Shown: positions 25,151 through 33,360, numbered from the stretch's first letter. The stretch is 64,000 nucleotides of DNA from an uncultured Agathobaculum sp. (GCA_934504345.1 CAKSVR010000001.1:1-64000); one strand, 5' to 3'. Program-made: numbers and translations. Notes: generated from the sequence alone by a model not told the origin.

Positions 25151-25897
25151 GCCGTTCTCCGGGGCACACGAGTCGCGTGAGCGATACGCCGTTGCTGGGC
25201 GGCAGCCCATTTTCCTGCACCCTTTACATGGTGCAGCCGAGTTGCGAAGCAATACGTCCTTTCCGGGCTGGGGATTTCGCCGCCTGCGGGCGGCGGGAGA
25301 ACGGCGCTCCCGCGCGGGGCCTAAGAGGGTAGACAACCTACGGTTTTCCACCCTCTTAGGAAGCTCCCCTTTTCCCTTTGTTCCTAAGTCGGCGCACGGA
25401 ACGGCTTTGCCGTTCCTATTTGTGCTCGGGACCGAAAAAGGAACGGCAGTACCGTTACCAGCTCGTAGGCTCGGCTTAACGCCGACCATTCCTCCCACGG
25501 CTACGCTCAAGCCGTTAACGGTCTGCTACACTGACTTTACGCAAAACTCGTGCAATCTGCCGTGAACACGCCGCGGCAACGCGGAAAACGGAAGCCGATA
25601 CCCGTTCCTATATGCGAGTTACTTATGAAGTAGAGCCGTAAGGCTCGTTCGCGAGGCTGCTGAGGGAAAGGTAGGAGTTCAAAGAGGGAGGGAAACCGTA
25701 GGTGTCCCTCCCTTTTTGCCCCAGCGCCGGGGCGGCGCGCCCGCTCCCGCGCTCCGCAGAGCGCGAAATCCCCGCCCGGAAACGGCGTATTGCTAACGCA
25801 ACTCGTGTGCACCATATAAAGGCTGCCGAGGAATGGGCTGCCGCCCAGCCACGGCGAGTGCTCACGCGCCTCGTGTGCCCCGGAGGGCGGCTGCTGA
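25151..25897. repeat. Long inverted-repeat element, copy A (~747 bp)
   Basis: Both ends read CCGTTCTCCGG(G/T)GCAC..CGAGTCGCGTGAGCG inward as imperfect terminal inverted repeats running for roughly 240 bp, with embedded hairpins such as CCTAAGAGGGT / ACCCTCTTAGG. The centre (about 25370-25690) has no convincing ORF. Copies B (53827-54485, opposite orientation) and C (61284-62022) share the whole plan. No transposase is present. It separates the start of cbiD from ridA. Confidence 0.88.
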
Positions 25898-26238
25898 GAA
25901 AAAACTGCTTTCCGGCTGCAACTATTGGCTTCTCACGCTGCAAACAGCTTTTTCTCACCGTACACGGTTCCCATGCCCTCTTTTGCGATTCTTTGCGCGC
26001 CCTGTATCCCATTATTTTTGCTGAGATAACAAAATTTTTGCACTTTTCACAAATTTTCTTGACATATATTGTAATTTAAGAAAACTTTTTAAGTGCCCAA
26101 CGAAAAAAGTAAATATTTTACGCAGTATTTTTAGACAAAAAGCCAGTTCAAAATTAACATATCTCACAAGGGTTGTTGATAATATAGATAAAACCACGAG
26201 ATTTTTTTATTCATTCATCCAAACTGCACAAATACATC
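25898..26238. other. AT-rich intergenic stretch upstream of ridA
   Basis: No gene is seen. After about 26015 the sequence becomes strikingly AT-rich compared with the rest of the window. A second possible promoter motif, TTGACATATATTG near 26070, has no clear -10 at the right distance. Confidence 0.5.
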
Positions 26239-26267
26239 TTGACAAAGAATTTGAAAAGTGATAAATT
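26239..26267 (+). promoter_or_regulatory. Promoter of ridA-tnaA
   Basis: TTGACA (26239-26244), 17-bp spacer, TAAATT (26262-26267), 37 bp before ridA. Confidence 0.6.
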
Positions 26268-26303
26268 TATCTCACGAAAGGACGAAAGGAGGCTGAGCAG
26301 GAA

Positions 26304-26684
26304 ATGAAAAACGTTATCTGTTCGGAACATGCACCCGCAGCCATCGGCCCGTATGCACAGGCAATCGCCGTAAACGGTATGGTGTTTACTTCGGGTCAGC
26401 TTCCGATCGATCCCGCTACCGGCGCTTTTCCGGAGGGGATCGCAGCACAGACCAAGCAGTCGCTGACCAATGTGAAGGCCATTCTCGCTGAGGCGGGCAC
26501 CGGCATGGATCAGGTCATCAAGACAACCGTTTTCCTGAGCGACATGAACAATTTCGGCGCGATGAACGAGGTTTATGCCACGTTCTTCGGTGAGGGCAGC
26601 TATCCGGCCCGCTCCGCAGTGGAGGTTGCAAGACTTCCCAAGGACGCTCTCGTCGAGATTGAGGTAACCGCTCTCCTGCCGTAA
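26304..26684 (+). CDS. ridA: Reactive intermediate/imine deaminase RidA
   Basis: Hydrolyses 2-aminoacrylate and related enamines to keto acids, protecting PLP enzymes. 126 residues, family length, opening with SEHAPAAIGPYAQAIAVNG; GQLPIDPATG and the C-terminal PARSAVEVARLPKDALVEIE contain the conserved Arg and Glu of the active site. Strong RBS AAAGGAGG. It precedes tnaA in the same direction; tryptophanase generates aminoacrylate, so the pairing makes metabolic sense. Confidence 0.95.
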   Translation: MKNVICSEHAPAAIGPYAQAIAVNGMVFTSGQLPIDPATGAFPEGIAAQTKQSLTNVKAILAEAGTGMDQVIKTTVFLSDMNNFGAMNEVYATFFGEGSYPARSAVEVARLPKDALVEIEVTALLP

Positions 26685-26826
26685 GGCAAACCGAGAAAAG
26701 AAAAGAAAACAGCAAAAAGAAAGGTGCTGTCCGCTAAGCAAGGCCGGAATCGGAAAACCGGCTTTGACAACCGGGGTACCTCCAAAACACAAACGGCGCA
26801 AACGCCACAAATGGAGGTAATTTATT

Positions 26827-28473
26827 ATGAGCAAGCAGTATCCGCTGAACGTAGCCGCACCCCATCATTTTACTTACGCAGTTCGTGATCTTCCGGAAGT
26901 AACCGTTGAGCAGCGCGAGCGCGCACTGAACGCAACGCACTGGAACGAGTTCGCATTCCCGTCCGGCATGCTGACCGTTGATATGCTGTCCGACTCCGGT
27001 ACCACTGCAATGACCAATCATCAGTGGGCAAGCCTGTTCCTCGGCGACGAGGCATACGGCCGCAACACCGGTTATTACGTTCTGCTCGACACCTTCCGCG
27101 ACATCTTCGAGCGCGGCGGCGAGAAGAACTGGAAGAAGATCATCGACCTCGTTCGCACCGATTGCCGCGACGTTGAGAAGATGATGGACGAAGTTTATCT
27201 GTGCGAGTACGAAGGCGGCCTGTTCAATGGCGGCGCAGCGCAGATGGAGCGCCCGAACGCATTCATCATCCAGCAGGGCCGTGCAGCTGAGTCCGTTCTG
27301 ATGGAGATCGTTCGCAACATCCTTGCTAAGCGTCACCCGGGCAAGAAGTTCACCATTCCGTCGAATGGTCACTTCGACACCACCGAAGGCAACATCAAGC
27401 AGATGGGTTCCATTCCGCGTAACCTGTACAACAAGACTCTCCTGTGGGAGACTCCGGAAGGCGGCCGTTACGAGAAGAACCCGTTCAAGGGCAACATGGA
27501 CATCGAGAAGCTGGAGCAGCTGATTCAGGGCGTAGGTCCGGAGAACGTTCCGCTGATCTTCACCTGCATCACCAACAACCCGGTTTGCGGCCAGGCCGTT
27601 TCCATGGGCAACCTGAAGGAGATCAACCGCGTTGCACATAAGTACAACATCCCGCTGGTATTCGATACCGCTCGCTGGGCTGAGAACGCTTACTTCATCA
27701 AGATGAACGAAGAAGGCTACGCTGACAAGTCCATCGCTGAGATCGCTACCGAGATGTTCTCTTACTGCGATGCATTCACCATGTCCGCTAAGAAGGACGG
27801 CCACGCTAACATGGGCGGCATGCTGGCATTCCGCGATAAGGGCCTGTTCTGGAAGAACTTCTCCGACTTCAACGAAGACGGCACTGTTAAGACCGACGTT
27901 GGCGTTCTGCTGAAGGTTAAGCAGATCTCCTGCTACGGCAACGACTCCTACGGCGGCATGTCCGGCCGTGACATCATGGCTCTGGCAGTTGGCCTGTACG
28001 AGTCCTGCGACTTCAACTATATGAACGAGCGCGTTGCACAGTGCAACTATCTGGCTGAGGGCTTCTATGACGCTGGCGTTAAGGGCGTTGTACTGCCGGC
28101 AGGCGGCCACGCTGTTTACATCAACATGGATGAGTTCTTCGACGGCAAGCGCGGCCATGACACCTTTGCTGGTGAGGGCTTCTCGCTCGAGCTGATCCGC
28201 CGCTACGGCATCCGTGTTTCCGAGCTGGGCGACTACTCCATGGAGTATGACCTCAAGACTCCGGAGCAGCAGGCAGAAGTCTGCAACGTAGTTCGCTTCG
28301 CGATCGACCGCAGCCGTCTGACCAAGGAGCACCTCGACTACGTTATCGCAGCTGTTAAGGCTCTGTACGAGGACCGCGAGAACATCCCGAATATGCGTAT
28401 CGTTTGGGGCCACAACCTGCCGATGCGTCACTTCCACGCATTCCTGGAGCCGTACGCTAACGAAGAGAAATAA
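26827..28473 (+). CDS. tnaA: Tryptophanase-like beta-eliminating PLP lyase with an insertion
   Basis: Probably converts tryptophan to indole, pyruvate and ammonia. 548 residues against ~470 for E. coli TnaA. PLP-phosphate loop QGRAAE at 150-155 and the Schiff-base Lys323 in TMSAKKDGHANMGG; SAKKD matches tryptophanase, while tyrosine phenol-lyase has SGKKD. Extra residues include a charged block at about 95-142, just before the QGR loop, absent from E. coli TnaA. No TnaC-like Trp leader peptide is seen in the 142-bp gap after ridA. Codon choice looks optimised, suggesting high expression. Tyrosine phenol-lyase remains an alternative. Confidence 0.8.
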   Translation: MSKQYPLNVAAPHHFTYAVRDLPEVTVEQRERALNATHWNEFAFPSGMLTVDMLSDSGTTAMTNHQWASLFLGDEAYGRNTGYYVLLDTFRDIFERGGEKNWKKIIDLVRTDCRDVEKMMDEVYLCEYEGGLFNGGAAQMERPNAFIIQQGRAAESVLMEIVRNILAKRHPGKKFTIPSNGHFDTTEGNIKQMGSIPRNLYNKTLLWETPEGGRYEKNPFKGNMDIEKLEQLIQGVGPENVPLIFTCITNNPVCGQAVSMGNLKEINRVAHKYNIPLVFDTARWAENAYFIKMNEEGYADKSIAEIATEMFSYCDAFTMSAKKDGHANMGGMLAFRDKGLFWKNFSDFNEDGTVKTDVGVLLKVKQISCYGNDSYGGMSGRDIMALAVGLYESCDFNYMNERVAQCNYLAEGFYDAGVKGVVLPAGGHAVYINMDEFFDGKRGHDTFAGEGFSLELIRRYGIRVSELGDYSMEYDLKTPEQQAEVCNVVRFAIDRSRLTKEHLDYVIAAVKALYEDRENIPNMRIVWGHNLPMRHFHAFLEPYANEEK

Positions 28474-28497
28474 TCCCTGTTCATCCTTTCGTCAATC

Positions 28498-28524
28498 ATG
28501 CCGCGGCAACGGCGCCGCGGCATG
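28498..28524. terminator. GC-rich hairpin after tnaA
   Basis: ATGCCGCGG / CCGCGGCAT stem, no T-run, so a weak terminator or an mRNA-stabilising end. Confidence 0.45.
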
Positions 28525-28554
28525 GGTCAACAGGTGATTCATATTCCACCTATC

Positions 28555-28657
28555 TATAATTAGGGCGTAACCTGCGCCGCGTGGAAAGAGCGCAGGACAC
28601 AGAACAATGGCGTTCCCCGTGGAAAACTTAACAGTTTCTGCGGGGAACTTCATTTTT
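28555..28657 (+). promoter_or_regulatory. Structured leader with terminator-like hairpin upstream of the symporter gene
   Basis: TATAAT at 28555-28560 (poor -35), then CCTGCGC / GCGCAGG (28571-28596) and GTTCCCCG / CGGGGAAC (28612-28648) followed by TTCATTTTT. The second hairpin looks like an intrinsic terminator ~40 bp before the gene, suggesting attenuation. I do not recognise it as a known riboswitch. Confidence 0.45.
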
Positions 28658-28696
28658 AGCATTTCACGTTTTATACACAAAAAAGGGGTGTAAAAA

Positions 28697-30109
28697 ATGA
28701 GTAAACAGCCTAAATTGGAAGAACAGAGAGATGGTTTCCAGAGTAAGTGGGGATTCATCCTTGCCTGCATCGGTTCTGCGGTCGGCATGGGCAACATCTG
28801 GCGATTCCCGATCATGGTGCAGAAGTACGGCGGCATGACTTTCCTGCTTCCCTATTTCATCTTTGTAATTTTGATCGGCAGTACCGGCGTTATCGAAGAG
28901 TTCGCTCTCGGCCGCCGTGCAGCCGCAGGTCCGGTTGGTGCGTTTGGTATGTGTACCCGTGAGCGCAGCGGCAATGAAAAAACCGGTAAGGCCATCGGCG
29001 CGATCCCGATCATCGGCGCATTGATGCTGGCCATCGGCTACACGGTCGTTCTCGGCTGGATCTTCAAGTACACCTTCATGTCCCTCTCCGGCAGCCTGTT
29101 CGGCCTCGGCACGGACATGGGCGCTATCGGCGGCACGTTCGGCGCGACCGCTCCGGAGGCAGAAACGCTTCCCGAAGCCCTCAAGGCAATGGCGTCGGCC
29201 GGCTTCTTCGGCATCGGCAACGGCGTATGGCAGATCGTTGCACTGGTCGTTTCCCTTGCGATCATGGTAATGGGCGTTGCAGGCGGCATTGAGAAGGCTA
29301 ACAAGGTCATGATGCCGGTTCTGTTCGGTCTGTTCCTCGTACTGGCAGTCTACATCGGCACTCTGCCCGGCGCATCCGAAGGCTATAAGTACATTCTGAC
29401 CCTGAATCCGGCTGGTCTGGCTAAGCCCGACCTGTGGGTATTTGCATTCGGTCAGGCGTTCTTCTCCCTGTCCGTTGCAGGCAACGGTTCTGTAATCTAC
29501 GGTTCCTACCTGTCCAAGAGCGAGGATATCCCGTCCTCCGCACGCAACGTTGCAGTATTTGATACCCTGGCAGCTCTGCTGGCAGCAATCGTTATCATTC
29601 CGGCAATGGCAGTTGTTCTGGGCGAAGGCATCCGCGACGTAACCGGCGGCCCCGGCCTGATGTTCGTTTACCTCGTAAACGTATTCAACGCAATGCCTGC
29701 CGGCCGTATCATCGGCGCGATCTTCTACATCTGCGTACTGTTCGCAGGCGTATCCTCCATCGTAAACCTGTACGAAGCACCGATCGCTTTCCTGCAGGAG
29801 CAGTTCAAGTTCAAGCGCGCAGCAGCCGTTGGCACCATCGGTGTGATCGGTCTGGTCGTTTCCATCGCAATCCAGCCGTGGACCTCTCAGTGGATGGACG
29901 TTGTTTCCATTTACATCTGCCCGCTCGGCGCTGCTCTGGCTGGCATTATGTTCTTCTGGGTACTGGGCAAGGAAAAGGCAGTTGCTGCTGTTAACGAAGG
30001 CGCTAAGAAGCCGATCGGCGGCTGGTTCTTCCCGCTCGGCAAGTGGGTATACGTTATCTGTGCAGTTCTTGCACTGATCCTCGGCGTTATGTACGGTGGC
30101 ATTGGCTAA
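28697..30109 (+). CDS. Sodium-dependent amino-acid transporter, NSS/SNF family
   Basis: Na+-coupled amino-acid uptake across the membrane. 470 residues with eleven or twelve hydrophobic helices, the bacterial LeuT-like size. CIGSAVGMGNIWRFPIMVQK in helix 1 is the unwound Na+/substrate site; FSLSVAGNGSVIYGSYL and FYICVLFAGVSSIVNLYEAP are helix 6 and 8 equivalents. Position right after tnaA suggests tryptophan or another aromatic amino acid as substrate (compare TnaT of Symbiobacterium), but this is inference. Confidence 0.9.
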   Translation: MSKQPKLEEQRDGFQSKWGFILACIGSAVGMGNIWRFPIMVQKYGGMTFLLPYFIFVILIGSTGVIEEFALGRRAAAGPVGAFGMCTRERSGNEKTGKAIGAIPIIGALMLAIGYTVVLGWIFKYTFMSLSGSLFGLGTDMGAIGGTFGATAPEAETLPEALKAMASAGFFGIGNGVWQIVALVVSLAIMVMGVAGGIEKANKVMMPVLFGLFLVLAVYIGTLPGASEGYKYILTLNPAGLAKPDLWVFAFGQAFFSLSVAGNGSVIYGSYLSKSEDIPSSARNVAVFDTLAALLAAIVIIPAMAVVLGEGIRDVTGGPGLMFVYLVNVFNAMPAGRIIGAIFYICVLFAGVSSIVNLYEAPIAFLQEQFKFKRAAAVGTIGVIGLVVSIAIQPWTSQWMDVVSIYICPLGAALAGIMFFWVLGKEKAVAAVNEGAKKPIGGWFFPLGKWVYVICAVLALILGVMYGGIG

Positions 30110-30184
30110 TCCCTCAAGCCGTCACCTGTCTTTCAAAAGACGTTCATGGAGTTTATGAATCGTCTGTATCCCCCCTTTGTCCCT

Positions 30185-30224
30185 GTTCCCCGCCGCGTCC
30201 CTCGCGGCGGGGAACGCTGTTTTT
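30185..30224 (+). terminator. Terminator of the symporter gene
   Basis: GTTCCCCGCCGCG / CGCGGCGGGGAAC, 13-bp stem with 5-nt loop and TTTTT a few bases on. Confidence 0.9.
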
Positions 30225-30257
30225 CCGCCAGACATAGCAAAACCCCGGTTCTGCCGC

Positions 30258-30393
30258 TTGACAAAACCGGGGCTGCCTGGGTATAATATGTATATACCCA
30301 AGGGATGCTGCTCACGCAGTCAGACCCTAATTGATTAGCGATTTTTAGTCACTGACCGTTCGAGGCCTAATTCGAGCGGTCAGTGCTTTTATT
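30258..30393 (+). ncRNA. Solitary antitoxin-like RNA gene (orphan half-module)
   Basis: Promoter TTGACA (30258-30263), 18-bp spacer, TATAAT (30282-30287), RNA of ~100 nt from about 30294 to a hairpin CACTGACC / GGTCAGTG with TTTTATTT (30350-30393). Promoter and 5' end (ACCCAAGGGA...GCAGTCAGACCCT) closely match the antisense RNA of module 2 on the opposite strand (ACCCAAGAGGA...GCAGTCAGACCCT). No toxin ORF faces it, so it may be a second trans-acting antitoxin or a remnant. Confidence 0.55.
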
Positions 30394-30427
30394 TAGGCAA
30401 CAAAAAACCGCCTTTGCAGGCGGTTTA

Positions 30428-30457
30428 TTGACAGATTTCAACTATCCATGCTATAAT
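30428..30457 (+). promoter_or_regulatory. Promoter of toxin-like module 2
   Basis: TTGACA (30428-30433), 18-bp spacer, TATAAT (30452-30457). A hairpin AACCGCC / GGCGGTT abuts the -35, as in module 3. Confidence 0.75.
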
Positions 30458-30533
30458 CGAAGCGGACAAGTTCATTAGCGGTCAGACCCTCCATTCCTTT
30501 CCCGCAGTCTGCGGCAGGAGGGAGGCGGCGCGA

Positions 30534-30608
30534 GTGCGTAAAAAGGCTTTTCAGCTTTTTGTGTGTGCAGCTATTGTGCTGTGCATTTTCTGCATAAATG
30601 CGCGATGA
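30534..30608 (+). CDS. Small hydrophobic toxin candidate (module 2, 24 aa)
   Basis: GTG-started ORF of 24 residues: basic start (VRKK), then a hydrophobic helix (FVCAAIVLCIFCI) with three Cys, ending NAR. An unusually strong RBS (AGGAGGGAGG) lies eight bases upstream, but the leader carries GACCCTCC, which can pair with it. The stop codon begins the stem GATGACCG / CGGTCATC. Sequence differs from modules 1 and 3, though the architecture is the same. Confidence 0.6.
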   Translation: MRKKAFQLFVCAAIVLCIFCINAR

Positions 30609-30687
30609 CCGCTCGTCTGACACACGAACGGTCATCATAAGTTTAACATGATAACCAGAGGGTCTGACTGCTGAACAGTGTCCTCTT
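30590..30687 (-). ncRNA. Antisense (antitoxin candidate) RNA of module 2
   Basis: Minus-strand promoter TTGACA (30718-30723), 18-bp spacer, TATAAT (30694-30699). RNA of ~90 nt, convergent with the toxin mRNA and overlapping its 3' end at the GATGACCG hairpin. Its leader has GTTCAGCAGTCAGACCCTC; the toxin mRNA leader has GTTCATTAGCGGTCAGACCC. Confidence 0.6.
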
Positions 30688-30703
30688 GGGTATATTATAC
30701 TCA

Positions 30704-30745
30704 AGCAGCCCCGGTTCTGTCAAGTGACAAAGCCGGGGTTTTGCT
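30704..30745. repeat. GCCCCGG...TGTCA palindrome holding the antitoxin -35 (module 2)
   Basis: GCCCCGGTTCTGTCA / TGACAAAGCCGGGG around a 2-nt loop. The same palindrome occurs at 33361-33403 and, in part, at 30241-30273. Each time one arm supplies the TTGACA of an antitoxin promoter. Confidence 0.75.
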
Positions 30746-30791
30746 TTCTCTCCGCTCCTCCCGAAAGATTAGCTTCCGCTAACCAAATAAC

Positions 30792-30820
30792 TTTTCTTTT
30801 TTCGATAAATGTGATATAAT
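30792..30820 (+). promoter_or_regulatory. Promoter of the CobW pair
   Basis: TTTTCT, 17-bp spacer, TATAAT (30815-30820). No Zur-like palindrome is visible. Confidence 0.5.
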
Positions 30821-30887
30821 ATAAATGTTCGAAAAATTTGAGTACGGCGCGGCATATCCCGCCGTGCATGGAAATGGAGCGACAAGC

Positions 30888-32039
30888 ATGACTAAAATTG
30901 ATATTATTTCCGGTTTTCTGGGTGCCGGCAAGACGACCCTTATCAAGCGTCTGCTGGCCGATGCACTCAAGGGCGAACAGGTCGTCCTGATCGAGAACGA
31001 GTTCGGTGAGATCGGCATTGACGGCGGCTTCCTCAAGGATGCAGGCATCGTTGTCAACGAAATGAACGCGGGCTGCATCTGCTGCTCGCTGGTTGGCGAC
31101 TTCGGCAAGGCGCTGCACGACGTTGTTGACCAGTACCACCCGGACCGCATCCTCATCGAGCCGTCCGGTGTCGGCAAGCTGAGCGACGTTATCTCCGCTG
31201 TGCAGAACGCACACCTCGATGTACAGCTGAACAGCTTCGTCACCGTGGTTGATGCGCTCAAGGCCAAGATGTACCTCAAGAATTTCGGCGAATTCTTCGA
31301 GAATCAGGTAGCCCATGCCGGTGCCATCCTGCTCTCCCGCACCGCCGAGTGCCCGGAGAAGCGCCTCGATGACACCGTTGCGATGCTGCGCGGCCTGAAC
31401 GAGCACGCCCGCATCGTCACCACGCCGTGGAAGGATCTGACCGGCGACCAGCTGCTCGCCACCATGGAGGGCAGCCGTGATCTGGTTGCCGAGGTGCTCG
31501 AGGAGATCGCGCACGAGCCGCATCACGAGCATCATCATCACCACCACGACCATGACGAGCACGACCATGAGCATGAGCATGAGCATCATCACGATCACGA
31601 TGAGCACGACCACGAGGATCACGACCACCATCACGAGCATGGTGAAAACTGCACCTGTGGCTGCCATGACCATGAGCACGAACACCACCACGACCATGAG
31701 CACGAGCACCATCATCACGACCATGACGGTCACTGCTGCTGCGGCCACGACCACGATGCCGATGAGGTATTCACCTCCTGGGGTAAGGAAACGACCCGCA
31801 AGTACACCGAGGCAGAGCTCAACGCCGCGCTTACCGCGCTCGGCGATGTTACGCTCGGCACCGTACTGCGTGCAAAGGGCATCGTTCCGTGTGCAGACGG
31901 CGGCGAGTGGCTGCACTTTGACTACGTTCCGGGCGCACCCGAGATCCGCCGCGGCGCTGCCGATTATACCGGCCGTCTGTGCGTTATCGGCTCCGAGCTG
32001 GATGAGGAGCGCATCGCTTCTCTGTTCGGCGTAAACTAA
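30888..32039 (+). CDS. CobW/COG0523 G3E GTPase with long His-rich loop
   Basis: Metal-trafficking GTPase of the G3E family. 383 residues from the ATG at 30888; an upstream in-frame start has no RBS. GTP P-loop GFLGAGKT at 9-16, NEFGEIGIDGG, metal site CICC at 63-66, EPSGVGKL. Residues about 209-290 are an extreme His/Asp/Glu-rich segment with two Cys clusters (CTCGC near 255, CCC near 283), then a CobW C-terminal domain (WLHFDYVPGAPEIR). It could bind many metal ions. Zn, Ni or Co cannot be decided from the sequence; not placed with the cobalamin genes. Confidence 0.9.
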   Translation: MTKIDIISGFLGAGKTTLIKRLLADALKGEQVVLIENEFGEIGIDGGFLKDAGIVVNEMNAGCICCSLVGDFGKALHDVVDQYHPDRILIEPSGVGKLSDVISAVQNAHLDVQLNSFVTVVDALKAKMYLKNFGEFFENQVAHAGAILLSRTAECPEKRLDDTVAMLRGLNEHARIVTTPWKDLTGDQLLATMEGSRDLVAEVLEEIAHEPHHEHHHHHHDHDEHDHEHEHEHHHDHDEHDHEDHDHHHEHGENCTCGCHDHEHEHHHDHEHEHHHHDHDGHCCCGHDHDADEVFTSWGKETTRKYTEAELNAALTALGDVTLGTVLRAKGIVPCADGGEWLHFDYVPGAPEIRRGAADYTGRLCVIGSELDEERIASLFGVN

Positions 32040-32052
32040 GGGAGGAACCCGC

Positions 32053-33003
32053 ATGGCTAACAATCCCATTCCGGTATACGTCTTTACCGGTTTTCTGGAG
32101 AGCGGCAAGACCAAGTTCATTCAGGACATCCTTGCCGACCCCAATTTCACCGAAAATGAGCGCACTGCCCTGCTGCTCTGCGAGGAAGGCATCGAGGAGT
32201 ACGACGAGAAGTGGCTGCTGCATTACGGCACCGCGCTCGTGCCCATCGAGTCCGAGGATCGTCTGACACCGAATATCCTCAAGCGCGTAGAGCAGAAGTA
32301 CCAGCCCGACCGCATCCTTGTTGAGTACAACGGTATGTGGAAGCTGGAAAAGCTGATGCAGGCTTTCCCGGCCCGCTGGGAGCTGTATCAGATCGTCACG
32401 ACGGTCGATGCGACCACGTTCGAGCTGTATTCCAACAACATCGGCCCGATGATGTTCGAGCATATCACCACCGCTGACCTTGTTGTGTTCAACCGCTGCA
32501 CGGATGAGCTCAAGGAGATGCTGTACAAAAAGAACATCAAGGCGATGAACCCGCGTGCAGCGATCTATCTGGATGATGTGAACGGCAATTCCGAGGACTA
32601 CTCGCGCAATATGCCGCTGCCGTTCGATATTGATGCGGACATCATCGACATCCAGCCTGAGGACTACGGCCTGTGGTACATCGATGCCACCAGCGAACCC
32701 GAGAAGTACGACGGCAAGACCGTCTGCTTCCTCGCGCAGGCCTACGTCGGCAAGGACGTTCCGCCGAACGCTTTCGTGCCCGGCCGCTTCGGCATGGTGT
32801 GCTGCGCGGACGATGTAACGTTCCTCGGCTTCATCTGCCGCTACGACAAGCGCGACCAGCTGCATAACCGCGACTGGGTAAAGGTCACGGCCTCCATCAC
32901 GGTCGAGGAACTGCCGCAGTATCGCGGTCCCGGCCCGGTGCTCCACGCCATTTCTGTCGAGCCCGCCGAAAAGGCCAAGGAAGATATTGTTTACTTTAAC
33001 TAA
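32053..33003 (+). CDS. Second CobW-like GTPase lacking the CxCC motif
   Basis: 316 residues, 13 bp after the first CobW gene and surely co-transcribed. P-loop GFLESGKT at 13-20 keeps the GTPase core, but where the partner has NEFGE and CICC this protein has LLLCEEGIEEYDEKW and no CxCC. Later CNR-like GTP motif is VFNRCTDELKE. The C-terminal part includes VPGRFGMVCCADDVTF, which could bind metal. A partner or regulatory subunit of the first GTPase is likely; such paired COG0523 genes occur in Firmicutes. Confidence 0.8.
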   Translation: MANNPIPVYVFTGFLESGKTKFIQDILADPNFTENERTALLLCEEGIEEYDEKWLLHYGTALVPIESEDRLTPNILKRVEQKYQPDRILVEYNGMWKLEKLMQAFPARWELYQIVTTVDATTFELYSNNIGPMMFEHITTADLVVFNRCTDELKEMLYKKNIKAMNPRAAIYLDDVNGNSEDYSRNMPLPFDIDADIIDIQPEDYGLWYIDATSEPEKYDGKTVCFLAQAYVGKDVPPNAFVPGRFGMVCCADDVTFLGFICRYDKRDQLHNRDWVKVTASITVEELPQYRGPGPVLHAISVEPAEKAKEDIVYFN

Positions 33004-33022
33004 ACCGACCTGAATTGAAAAC

Positions 33023-33052
33023 GAAGAGGCGAACCTGTTGGTTCGCCTCTTC
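33023..33052. terminator. Hairpin after the CobW pair
   Basis: GAAGAGGCGAAC / GTTCGCCTCTTC, 12-bp perfect stem, 6-nt loop; the T-run is weak. Confidence 0.7.
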
Positions 33053-33089
33053 TCGCATTATAATAGAACAAAAACCGCTTGAAAAGCGG

Positions 33090-33118
33090 TTGATTGACAT
33101 AAAACAATATGATATAAT
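33090..33118 (+). promoter_or_regulatory. Promoter of toxin-like module 3
   Basis: TTGATT (33090-33095), 17-bp spacer, TATAAT (33113-33118); hairpin AACCGCTT / AAGCGGTT directly upstream, as in module 2. Confidence 0.65.
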
Positions 33119-33174
33119 CAAAACAGCAAACGGTGAAAAAGGTTGTTCCTCCCAAAACGAGGGAGGTGATCGGC

Positions 33175-33258
33175 ATGACAACTCTTGAAGTCTTTGCACT
33201 GCTTGACTTGCTCTGCACGATTGTCTTCGGTATTCTCGGATACTTAAAGAAGAAATAA
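33175..33258 (+). CDS. Small hydrophobic holin-like toxin candidate (module 3, 27 aa)
   Basis: 27 residues, MTTLEVFALLDLLCTIVF then GILGYLKKK: a short polar start, one hydrophobic helix and a Lys tail, much like known holin-like toxins and like module 1. The RBS GGGAGG is paired in the leader with CCTCCC seven bases before it, an SD-sequestering hairpin. The stop lies next to the stem of the shared terminator CCGCTCTC / GAGAGCGG (33259-33283). Confidence 0.68.
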   Translation: MTTLEVFALLDLLCTIVFGILGYLKKK

Positions 33259-33259
33259 C

Positions 33260-33345
33260 CGCTCTCCGGGTGTGAGAGAGCGGCTTCTTCTCGACTAAAA
33301 ATCGACTTAAGGAACGACCGCTCGTTGCACCGAGCCGCCGTTTGT
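33260..33345 (-). ncRNA. Antisense (antitoxin candidate) RNA of module 3
   Basis: Minus-strand promoter TTGACA (33376-33381), 18-bp spacer, TATAAT (33352-33357). The leader reads ACAAACGGCGG...GCGGTCGTTCCT, paralleling the toxin leader GCAAACGGTG...AAGGTTGTTCCT. Ends at the shared CCGCTCTC hairpin. Confidence 0.6.
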
Positions 33346-33360
33346 AGCTATATTATAGCG

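Noticed and set aside
25151..25897. Long element as a coding insertion sequence or prophage remnant
   Set aside because: No transposase or integrase motif appears in any frame of the three copies; the open frames differ between copies.
30293..30420. A fourth toxin ORF facing the orphan antitoxin-like RNA
   Set aside because: No short hydrophobic ORF with an RBS is present on the opposite strand.
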